Source: Bacteroidales bacterium (lineage in GTDB: Bacteria; Bacteroidota; Bacteroidia; Bacteroidales; UBA7960). From it: DNA of 7,727 nt. The DNA is taken from contig SLSG01000088.1 of assembly GCA_007130545.1 (NCBI GenBank), positions 1-7,727 on the forward strand, written 5' to 3'. The first letter of the stretch is position 1. The number at the start of each line of letters is the position of its first letter. Below the pieces are notes generated by a model. The model was not told the origin of the DNA and did no database searches. It saw only the letters and a list, made by a program, of their open reading frames with translations. Shown one piece after another: positions 1-5,895 of this stretch. The position numbers were made by a program, and so were the translations under genes.

Positions 1-27
1 GAATAAATAACTGTAAAACCCATTTGT

Positions 28-1698
28 ATGAAGAGTGACCTTGATATTGCCAAGGCGTCCAAGATGCGCCCGATCACTGAAATTGCTGCCAAATTAGGAA
101 TCCAGGAAAGCGATCTGCACCTTTATGGCAAGCACATTGCCAAGCTGCCGGTGAAGCTCATTGACGAGAAGGCTGCCCGGCAAAAAAAACTGGTGCTGGT
201 CACTGCCATCACACCGACTCCGGCCGGTGAAGGGAAGACGACGACCTCCATCGGGCTGACCGAAGGACTCAACCGCATCGGGGTCAAAACGACCGTGGTG
301 ATCCGGGAACCTTCCCTCGGACCGGTTTTCGGCATCAAGGGGGGGGCCGCCGGGGGTGGCTTCGCACAAGTGCTGCCTATGGAAGACATCAACCTGCATT
401 TCACCGGTGACCTTGCGGCCGTGGAAAAGGCCCACAACTTGCTCTCCGCCTTGATAGACAACCACCTGCAAAGCAAGAACAACAGCCTGAATCTGGACCC
501 CCGCAAGATTATATGGAAGCGGGTGATCGACATGAATGAAAGGGCGTTGCGCGATATTATTGTCGGACTGGGTGGTCCGAAGCAGGGGATTCCCCGGCAG
601 ACCGGCTTCGACATTACTGCTGCCTCCGAAATCATGGCCGCGCTTTGCCTGGCGAAGGATCTGGAGGACCTGAAAGAGAAGTTCGGGAATATACTGGTGG
701 GTTTTACCTATGACGACGAGCCGGTTTATGCAAGGGACTTCAAAGCCCAGGGTGCCATGGCTGCACTGATGAAGTATGCCATCATGCCCAACCTGGTACA
801 GACCATTGAGGGGAATCCCGCCATTATTCACGGGGGACCCTTTGCCAACATTGCTCAGGGTACCAACACCCTGATCGCCACCAAGATGGGCCTTACCCAC
901 TCGGATTTTGTAGTGACTGAGGCAGGTTTTGCATCCGAACTGGGTGCAGAAAAATTCCTGGACATCAAATGCCAGTACGGCGGTTTGTCGCCCAATGCAT
1001 CGGTGGTCGTGGCCACCATCAGGGCGCTGAAGTACCACGGCGGCGTGAAACTTGCCAAGCTGACCGAAGACAACCCGGAAGCAGTCAAGAAAGGGCTTCC
1101 CAACCTGGAGAAGCATATTGAGAACATCAAACATTTTAACCTGAATCCCGTGGTGGCAATCAACAAATTTGCCACCGACAGCGATGCCGAGATCGAAGCG
1201 GTGCGCGCCAGGTGTGAAGAGCTCGGTGTGAAGGTCGCCATTTGTGAGGCCTGGGCCAAAGGGGGCGAGGGTGCGATCGAACTGGCCAAACTGGTGAAGG
1301 AGGAAGCCGATAAGTGCACCACTTGCTTTAAGCCTTTGTATGACTTTGACTGGGATGTGGAGAAAAAGCTGCACACCATTGCCACAAAACTCTATGGCGC
1401 TGACCATGTGGAGTACACCGTCAAGGCCAAAGCCCAGATCAAGCAGTTCGAAAAAATCGGGATTGACAAATTGCCAGTCTGTGTGGCCAAAACCCAGAAG
1501 TCCCTCTCTGACGACCAGTACAAGCTGGGCCGTCCAACGGGATTCACCGTGAAGATCAGGGAATTTGAGGTGGCCGCCGGTGCCGGATTTCTGATCCCGA
1601 TCGCAGGTACGATCATGCGCATGCCCGGTCTGCCGTCACATCCGTCGGCCGAGAACATCGACATCGATAAGGACGGCAACATTTCCGGTCTTTTCTAG
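28..1698 (+). CDS. fhs: Formate-tetrahydrofolate ligase
   Basis: This cytosolic enzyme joins formate to tetrahydrofolate using ATP, giving 10-formyltetrahydrofolate for purine synthesis, the serine/glycine one-carbon cycle or the methyl branch of the Wood-Ljungdahl pathway. At 556 residues it has the usual full family length. The ATP-binding loop TPAGEGKT is at residues 64-71. The family signature GIKGGAAGGGF is at 102-112, with F where Y is more usual, and the second signature VATIRALKYHGG is at 328-339. EPSLGPVFG lies just before the first signature. The ATG at 28 gives a normal N-terminus, and no Shine-Dalgarno sequence precedes it. Only 27 bases of upstream DNA are present, so its promoter and left neighbour are unknown. 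It converges on the cofactor operon and is not co-transcribed with it. Identity is very secure; whether its role is assimilatory or energy-related cannot be read here. Confidence 0.98.
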   Translation: MKSDLDIAKASKMRPITEIAAKLGIQESDLHLYGKHIAKLPVKLIDEKAARQKKLVLVTAITPTPAGEGKTTTSIGLTEGLNRIGVKTTVVIREPSLGPVFGIKGGAAGGGFAQVLPMEDINLHFTGDLAAVEKAHNLLSALIDNHLQSKNNSLNLDPRKIIWKRVIDMNERALRDIIVGLGGPKQGIPRQTGFDITAASEIMAALCLAKDLEDLKEKFGNILVGFTYDDEPVYARDFKAQGAMAALMKYAIMPNLVQTIEGNPAIIHGGPFANIAQGTNTLIATKMGLTHSDFVVTEAGFASELGAEKFLDIKCQYGGLSPNASVVVATIRALKYHGGVKLAKLTEDNPEAVKKGLPNLEKHIENIKHFNLNPVVAINKFATDSDAEIEAVRARCEELGVKVAICEAWAKGGEGAIELAKLVKEEADKCTTCFKPLYDFDWDVEKKLHTIATKLYGADHVEYTVKAKAQIKQFEKIGIDKLPVCVAKTQKSLSDDQYKLGRPTGFTVKIREFEVAAGAGFLIPIAGTIMRMPGLPSHPSAENIDIDKDGNISGLF

Positions 1699-1731
1699 CA
1701 GGGATATTCCAGCCGCCCCGTTTCTTTAAGT

Positions 1732-1769
1732 CCGTGCCGCATTTAGTGAACATCCAGCCCGTGCCGCAT
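1732..1769. repeat. 11-base direct repeat at the 3' end of the MOSC-mogA gene
   Basis: CCGTGCCGCAT occurs at 1732-1742 and again at 1759-1769, 27 bases apart. On the coding (minus) strand the inner copy encodes the MRHG of the terminal MRHGLDVH. The outer copy lies just after the TAA stop and would read MRHGL then stop. The similarity extends to 13 of 14 bases. It looks like a small local duplication at the gene end. No hairpin or function is evident. Confidence 0.6.
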
Positions 1770-2672
1770 ATAGATCAGATGCTCCAGGGTTTTGAGGATC
1801 TCTTCCATGTATTCATTCACGGCCCGGACACTTCCCGGCAAGGTGTAGATCAGGGTCCCGGCCATCAATCCGGCAAGCCCCCTGCTCAGCAAGGCATTGG
1901 GTTTTTCGGCTCCGTACTTGACCCGTATCATCTCCATGATGCCCGGGATTTCCTTGTCCAGCATCGGCTCTACGGTTTCAACCGTGATGTCCCTCGGACC
2001 AATGCCCGTCCCACCGGTGGTGATGATTACGTCCACTTCATCGTATACGGTTCGTTCAATCAGCACCTTGAGGCTGGATGCATCATCGGGAATAACGGCA
2101 TGGGTGACTTCGATCTTGCGGGGCTTGCCTTCGAAATGCTTGTTCAGGATCTCCACGATTCGCGGACCGCTGCGGTCTTCGTACTGGCCTTTGCTGGCCC
2201 GGTCGCTTAGCGTGATGACATGAAAGCGCAGAATCCTGGGGACGTAATCCAGGATGTCGCCCGACTTCAGGGACCCCTGGCGGATGACGCGGGCAAAAAT
2301 TCCCTCCTTTGGCATCACACAATTGCCGACTTCCCGGAAAATCGCGCATGAGGTGCCGTGGCATTCCTTTCCGATCTGGGTGATCTCAAGTTCCACATTT
2401 TCCCCGACAAAACGGTCCAGGGGCGAGGTTTTCACAAGTTCAACCCCTTCGGTGGTGATGTTTTCGGCAAATTCACCGAAGGCGATCGACCTGCCGGCTT
2501 CCCTGCTGAACCGGTCAATGCTTTCCTTGCCCAGCAAGCTGACCTGCCGGTGCCATGCCCCGGCATGGGCATCCTCCATCACGCCCAGGTGGTTCAGGGT
2601 AATCTCCTCCACGGGTTTCTTGATGGTGCCTTTCTCTTTGGAAACGTTTACGCTTAGTATTTTGAGAGACAT
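1743..2672 (-). CDS. MOSC domain fused to MogA/MoaB-type molybdopterin adenylyltransferase
   Basis: This 309-residue protein has two cofactor domains. Residues 1 to about 143 are a MOSC domain, with EDAHAG at 33-38, RQVSLL at 42-47 and GEFAENITTEGVEL at 66-79. Its cysteine candidates are C104, C109 and C118. MOSC domains bind molybdenum cofactor or handle its sulfur. Residues from about 148 to 309 are a MogA/MoaB fold, with LSDRAS at 155-160, the hallmark TTGGTGIGPRDITVE at 218-232 and LPGS at 278-281. This half should activate molybdopterin as its AMP adduct before MoeA inserts the metal. The gene is last in the five-gene operon, 14 bases after moaC, with no Shine-Dalgarno sequence before its ATG. 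Domain calls are secure. The metal handled and the precise MOSC role are not known from sequence. Confidence 0.93.
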   Translation of the reverse strand: MSLKILSVNVSKEKGTIKKPVEEITLNHLGVMEDAHAGAWHRQVSLLGKESIDRFSREAGRSIAFGEFAENITTEGVELVKTSPLDRFVGENVELEITQIGKECHGTSCAIFREVGNCVMPKEGIFARVIRQGSLKSGDILDYVPRILRFHVITLSDRASKGQYEDRSGPRIVEILNKHFEGKPRKIEVTHAVIPDDASSLKVLIERTVYDEVDVIITTGGTGIGPRDITVETVEPMLDKEIPGIMEMIRVKYGAEKPNALLSRGLAGLMAGTLIYTLPGSVRAVNEYMEEILKTLEHLIYMRHGLDVH

Positions 2673-2686
2673 ATGTGGGCTTGTTT

Positions 2687-3160
2687 TTATTTTTTGATTT
2701 TTTCGACCAATGTGATCCCATCAATCACCATTTTCTTGTCTACGGCCTTGCACATATCGTAAATGGTAAGCAGGGCCATGCTGACTGCTGCGAGGGCCTC
2801 CATTTCAACCCCGGTCTGCCCGTTGCATTTTACGGTGGAGGTGACCACTATGCCGCACACTTCGGCGGACTGGCCCTCGGTGGCGGGAACCGGCTGCGTG
2901 TTCACTTCCACACTGGTGATGGGCAAGGGATGGCAAAGCGGGATCAGCGAAGAGGTCTGCTTGGCAGCCTGGATGCCGGCAATTTCAGCCACTGTCAGCA
3001 CGTCCCCTTTTTTTATCTGGTTTTCGGTAATGAGGGCAAGGGTTTCCGGCCTCAGGTGAATAAACCCACGGGCCGTCGCCGACCGTTTCTGTAAAGACTT
3101 GCCGCCCACATCCACCATGCGGGCCTTGCCGGATTCGTCTGTATGTGAAAATTTTTTCAT
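2687..3160 (-). CDS. moaC: Cyclic pyranopterin monophosphate synthase
   Basis: MoaC converts the MoaA product, 3',8-cyclo-7,8-dihydro-GTP, into cyclic pyranopterin monophosphate. This 157-residue protein has MVDV at 15-18, AAKQTSSLIPLCHPLPI at 65-81 and GQTGVEMEAL at 114-123. The active-site residues known from E. coli MoaC map to K51, K67, H77, E119, E121, D135, K138 and K154. The usual SGGKSG tail after the last lysine is absent: the protein ends EKIKK. I chose the ATG at 3160 over an in-frame start at 3190 because GGAGGA lies 8 bases upstream and this start gives a normal MoaC N-terminus. It follows moaA by 5 bases and precedes the MOSC-mogA gene by 14. Confidence 0.95.
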   Translation of the reverse strand: MKKFSHTDESGKARMVDVGGKSLQKRSATARGFIHLRPETLALITENQIKKGDVLTVAEIAGIQAAKQTSSLIPLCHPLPITSVEVNTQPVPATEGQSAEVCGIVVTSTVKCNGQTGVEMEALAAVSMALLTIYDMCKAVDKKMVIDGITLVEKIKK

Positions 3161-3165
3161 AGATC

Positions 3166-3966
3166 TTATCCTCCGATGTTGTGAAAACAATTGGAGAGGT
3201 TGACCGTCCCCTTTTCGGGCTTCACCAGCAGCGCCATCTCCATGGCCTTTTTGATCCCCAGCTCCCGGATGTCAAATTCCAGATCGCTGAACAGACAGGG
3301 CTTCATTTTGCCGTTGCTGGTCAGCCGCAGGCGGTTGCAGTGGGTGCAGTCCCCGCCGCTGCCGCCCTGCACGATGCCAAAATGTCCTGTTTTCAGGTCC
3401 ATTTCCGGGATAAACCTTCCCTCCAGACCGTTCTCCCGGCAGTAAAGGTCCACTTCTGCCGCATCCGACCTATTGGCGTCTTCCTTTACGACACAATTCA
3501 CCTTGATGGGACTTAGCCCTGCCTCCCTGGCGGCTTCAATGCCCCGGAACACCTGCTTAATGTCACCGCCCCGCGTCACTTCGTGAAATTTTGTCGCATC
3601 CACCGTGTCGAGGCTTACATTGACACGGTGCAGTCCGGCCTTTGCCAGCGGGGCCGCAAATCTTTCCAGCAGAATGCCGTTGGTGGTCATCGCAATGTCT
3701 TTCACCCCGGGCACCGAAGCGATCATGGAAACCAGTTCCACGATGTCTTTCCTGACCAGGGGTTCTCCGCCGGTCAGCCGGATCTTGTTCACCCCGAGCG
3801 GCACGGCCACGGAAACCACGTCGCGTATCTCCTCATAGGTCATGATCTCCTCATGTTTGAGCATACACACCCCCTCCTCCGGCATGCAATACCGGCAGCG
3901 CAGGTTGCAGCGGTCGGTCACCGAGATCCGCAGGTAGTTAATATTCCTGTTATACTGGTCGAACAT
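3166..3966 (-). CDS. moaA: GTP 3',8-cyclase, short radical SAM MoaA
   Basis: MoaA is the radical SAM enzyme that starts pterin-cofactor synthesis by cyclising GTP. The SAM-binding iron-sulfur motif CX3CX2C is at C20, C24 and C27. The GTP-side cluster motif CX2CX13C is at C207, C210 and C224. LTGGEP is at 64-69, SLD at 118-120, NRLRL at 211-215 and the conserved terminal Gly-Gly at 265-266. Both clusters and the GG tail argue for a real MoaA. At 266 residues it is clearly shorter than the usual 320-340. Only 20 residues separate RFI (184-186) from C207, against about 65 in E. coli as I recall it. The start codon overlaps the moeA end by 17 bases and has AAGGA 10 bases upstream, suggesting translational coupling. 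It could instead be a diverged MoaA-like enzyme. Confidence 0.9.
   Translation of the reverse strand: MFDQYNRNINYLRISVTDRCNLRCRYCMPEEGVCMLKHEEIMTYEEIRDVVSVAVPLGVNKIRLTGGEPLVRKDIVELVSMIASVPGVKDIAMTTNGILLERFAAPLAKAGLHRVNVSLDTVDATKFHEVTRGGDIKQVFRGIEAAREAGLSPIKVNCVVKEDANRSDAAEVDLYCRENGLEGRFIPEMDLKTGHFGIVQGGSGGDCTHCNRLRLTSNGKMKPCLFSDLEFDIRELGIKKAMEMALLVKPEKGTVNLSNCFHNIGG
3169..3174 (-). promoter_or_regulatory. Shine-Dalgarno site for moaC inside the moaA stop region
   Basis: On the minus strand GGAGGA lies 8 bases before the moaC ATG at 3160, a near-perfect ribosome-binding site with good spacing. The same six bases are the last two sense codons of moaA, encoding its conserved C-terminal Gly-Gly, followed by the TAA stop. 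It settles the moaC start and implies that ribosomes finishing moaA can feed moaC. It is the strongest Shine-Dalgarno in the window. Confidence 0.8.
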
Positions 3967-5125
3967 CTGCGAGGCTTCCTTTCTTTAATTCATAAACTCC
4001 CTGTCGGATGGACATGATGCCATCCGCAAGGCACATGGCGTGGATATGTGCCGATCCGTGGTATGAAACCGGCTCCACCTCCATGGATTGGTTGAATCGG
4101 ACCGGGACGAACTCAAGGCGGTCGGCTTTTTTCCTCCTGAAGTCCACACCCATGGGCATTTTTAGTATAATTGGCCGGTGATCGCGACCCATTTTTGCAT
4201 ATAGCAGCGGTTTGACAAAGGTTTCAAAATTGATGAATGACGATACCGGGTTCCCGGGAAGTCCGAATATGACCTTATCGCCCGCCCGGCCAAAAACAGT
4301 CGGACGCCCCGGCTTTACAGCCACCTTCTGAAAAAGGATCTCCACCCCGTTCTTCTGCATGATGCGGGGCACGAAGTCAAACTCGCCCATCGACACGCCC
4401 CCGGTCAGGATCACCACGTCGTTTTCGGCAAGGGCCCGGGCGATGGCCAGTTCCGTGGCATCTTCGTCGTCCGGAACAATGCCCATATAGTTGGGCGTAC
4501 AATGTGCAGCCTGCACCTGTGCCACGAGCTGAAAGCCATTGCTGTTGCGGATCTGTCCCGGTCCGGGTTGGTTTTCCGGTTCCACCAGCTCATCTCCGGT
4601 AGACAGGATGCCTACTCCTGGCTTTTTTGCGACCAGTGGATTCACGCAGCCTGTGGCAGCCAGGATCGCGATATGCTGGGGAAGTACCGGCATGCCTTTT
4701 TGCCAGACAAGGTCTCCTGTCTTTACATCTTCGGCCTTCCGGGCGATATTTACGGCCGTTTTTTCTCCGGTAAAACGGATTCGGCCGGGGCCTGTTTCTG
4801 CGGTTTGCTCCACCATGATCACCACGTCGGCCCCCTGCGGGATCATCGCACCGGTCATAATCCTGGTACATTGTCCGGGTCCGATTCCCATCGATGGCAC
4901 TTGTCCAGCTGCAATCACCTCCAGCATCTCAAGTTCCATCTTCAGGTCCTCCCGGCGGCATGCATAGCCGTCCATGGCCGCTTTGTCAAAAGGAGGCATG
5001 TCAACATCTGAATAAACGTCTTCGGCCAGCACGCGGTTCAGGGCGTCTCCGAATGGAACACGCTCCGTTCCACATGCCTTTGCGGTGGACAACACAATAT
5101 CGAGGGCCTTTTCGTAAGTAATCAT
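3950..5125 (-). CDS. moeA: Molybdopterin molybdenumtransferase
   Basis: MoeA inserts molybdate, or tungstate in some organisms, into adenylylated molybdopterin made by the MogA domain, completing the basic cofactor. The 391-residue length is typical. Motifs in order are AAMDGYA at 49-55, MTGAMIPQGADVV at 90-102, ILSTGDELVEP at 173-183, GGVSMGEFD at 242-250, KVAVKPGRP at 267-275 and GLPGNPVSS at 288-296. D52, D250, K267 and K271 appear to match residues important in E. coli MoeA, aligned by eye. The C-terminal domain is present. Its ATG is 3 bases after the stop of the ThiF-like gene, and its last five codons plus stop overlap the start of moaA. The sequence cannot tell molybdenum from tungsten specificity. 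Confidence 0.96.
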   Translation of the reverse strand: MITYEKALDIVLSTAKACGTERVPFGDALNRVLAEDVYSDVDMPPFDKAAMDGYACRREDLKMELEMLEVIAAGQVPSMGIGPGQCTRIMTGAMIPQGADVVIMVEQTAETGPGRIRFTGEKTAVNIARKAEDVKTGDLVWQKGMPVLPQHIAILAATGCVNPLVAKKPGVGILSTGDELVEPENQPGPGQIRNSNGFQLVAQVQAAHCTPNYMGIVPDDEDATELAIARALAENDVVILTGGVSMGEFDFVPRIMQKNGVEILFQKVAVKPGRPTVFGRAGDKVIFGLPGNPVSSFINFETFVKPLLYAKMGRDHRPIILKMPMGVDFRRKKADRLEFVPVRFNQSMEVEPVSYHGSAHIHAMCLADGIMSIRQGVYELKKGSLADVRPV

Positions 5126-5128
5126 TGT

Positions 5129-5806
5129 TTACAGGTCGATGACCTCATAGGTCTGATCCAGCAGGTTAATCGTCAGTAGTTTGTTTTGAAGGATTCCTTT
5201 CTTTTTCAGCAACACCTTCAGCGCCTCAGCCACCTGTATAGAGGCGGCAAGTGCAGGCGTAAAGGAGGGATTCCCCAACTGGGTTTCCATGCCTTTTTCC
5301 ACCCCTTCGGGAAATAGCTTGTCCAGCGTGCGGTCTCCCGGCATAATCGTCGTTACCTGGGCATACCAGCCAGCAATGGCGGCAAACACCATCGGGATGG
5401 AAAGGGCTTCTGCAGCCTGCTGGAGGGTCCGCCTGGAAGAAACATTGTCAAGGGCGTCGCAGATAATGTCATGCCCCTTCAGAATCTCAACCGCATTTTC
5501 CGGATTCAGCCGCAAGTGTCGGACGCTCACCTTCACGTCGGGGTTGATCCTTTCAATATGTTTCCTGGCCTCTGGGGCCTTTGGCTGACCCAGGTTGTCC
5601 GGACGGGAAAGCAGCTGCCGGTTCAGGTTCGACGCTTCAAACACGTCCCCGTCTATTGCAGTAATATGCCCGATCCCGAGCCTTGCCAGCATCTCCAGGA
5701 TATGCCCTCCGAGTCCGCCACAACCCACCACCGCCACGCGGAACTCGCGAAGCTGCAGGTTCTCATCGGGACTCAGCATGCTTTCATTTCGGATATATCT
5801 TTCCAT
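5129..5806 (-). CDS. ThiF/MoeB/HesA-family E1-like adenylyltransferase without zinc cysteines
   Basis: E1-like enzymes of this family adenylate the C-terminal Gly-Gly of small ubiquitin-like sulfur carriers such as MoaD or ThiS. Numbering from the ATG at 5806 (225 residues), the nucleotide-binding VGCGGLGG is at 27-34, DGD at 52-54, the NLNRQ arginine motif at 60-64, K76 in GQPKA and CDALDN at 116-121. The last is the usual metal-binding aspartate region. The two CXXC zinc pairs of E. coli MoeB are missing; only C29 and C116 remain, so there is no obvious thioester cysteine. The region after GDRTLDKLFPEG instead reads GNPSFTPALAAS. First gene of the cofactor operon, so a MoaD-like partner is the natural inference, though none is in the window. 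In-frame starts also exist at 5818 (ATG) and 5836 (GTG); 5806 gives the family-typical MERYIRN start. Confidence 0.88.
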   Translation of the reverse strand: MERYIRNESMLSPDENLQLREFRVAVVGCGGLGGHILEMLARLGIGHITAIDGDVFEASNLNRQLLSRPDNLGQPKAPEARKHIERINPDVKVSVRHLRLNPENAVEILKGHDIICDALDNVSSRRTLQQAAEALSIPMVFAAIAGWYAQVTTIMPGDRTLDKLFPEGVEKGMETQLGNPSFTPALAASIQVAEALKVLLKKKGILQNKLLTINLLDQTYEVIDL

Positions 5807-5823
5807 CCTGGTTTCCATCCTGG
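5800..5823. repeat. Perfect 12-base tandem duplication spanning two start codons
   Basis: TTTCCATCCTGG occurs twice head to tail, at 5800-5811 and 5812-5823. On the coding strand this is two copies of CCAGGATGGAAA, each holding an in-frame ATG (5818 and 5806) with the same flanks. The unit is a multiple of three, so it adds four codons without a frameshift. It makes the start of the ThiF-like gene ambiguous. Confidence 0.9.
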
Positions 5824-5826
5824 AAA
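5812..5826 (-). promoter_or_regulatory. Potential mRNA hairpin over the upstream ATG of the ThiF-like gene
   Basis: TTTCCA (5812-5817) and TGGAAA (5821-5826) are perfect inverted repeats separated by three bases. In the transcript this gives a 6-bp stem with a three-base loop, and the ATG at 5818 straddles loop and stem. The UUUCC arm could instead pair with the second GGAAA at 5800-5804, so two alternative folds are possible. The stem is short and AU-containing, so stability is uncertain. Confidence 0.35.
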
Positions 5827-5852
5827 TTTTGCACACGAAATTACAAAATTCC
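5822..5852. promoter_or_regulatory. Imperfect inverted repeat in the divergent intergenic region, candidate operator
   Basis: GGAAATTTTG (5822-5831) faces CAAAATTCC (5844-5852) across 12 bases, matching except for one extra A. CACA (5832-5835) and TGTG (5853-5856) form a further small inverted pair. It sits between the two divergent operons, upstream of or overlapping the ThiF-like gene start, where a shared metal-oxyanion repressor could bind. It does not resemble the E. coli ModE site. AT-rich chance symmetry is possible. Confidence 0.3.
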
Positions 5853-5860
5853 TGTGAATG

Positions 5861-5890
5861 TTTGGATTTGCCAGAATGTGCCTATTTTTG
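5861..5890 (+). promoter_or_regulatory. Bacteroidota-type promoter for the permease-ATPase operon
   Basis: TTTG at 5861-5864, an 18-base spacer and TATTTTTG at 5883-5890 fit the Bacteroidota pattern (a TTG element near -33 and TAnnTTTG near -7). The -7 element ends only five bases before the ATG at 5896, so transcription would start at or next to the start codon, giving a leaderless or nearly leaderless message. No Shine-Dalgarno precedes this ATG, which fits. Confidence 0.55.
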
Positions 5891-5895
5891 TTGGT

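Noticed and set aside
94..1407. Long minus-strand open frame (437 codons) antisense to fhs
   Set aside because: It mirrors a strongly conserved gene, its protein is rich in H, G and Q with no recognisable domain, and such antisense frames are common in GC-rich genes.
1671..1698. Possible fhs terminator: GACGG/CCGGTC stem followed by TTTTCT
   Set aside because: The stem is only about five pairs with a bulge, overlaps the stop codon and has a broken T-run. The 44-base convergent gap shows no better hairpin.
3161..3190. Earlier in-frame start for moaC at 3190
   Set aside because: It overlaps the moaA end and adds residues unlike MoaC, whereas the ATG at 3160 has an ideal ribosome-binding site.
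3583..4017. Plus-strand frames opposite moaA and moeA
   Set aside because: They are antisense to clear cofactor genes, with no recognisable motifs or ribosome-binding sites.
5836..5843. Minus-strand TAATTTCG as a -7 element for the cofactor operon
   Set aside because: One mismatch to TAnnTTTG and no TTG at a suitable distance upstream; too weak to list as a feature.
5683..5895. 71-residue N-terminal extension of the permease frame
   Set aside because: It lies over the ThiF-like gene on the opposite strand, is unlike any permease N-terminus, and a promoter-like element sits inside it just before 5896.
5837..5895. Molybdenum/tungsten cofactor riboswitch
   Set aside because: The intergenic space is under 100 bases and lacks the multi-stem architecture such a riboswitch needs.
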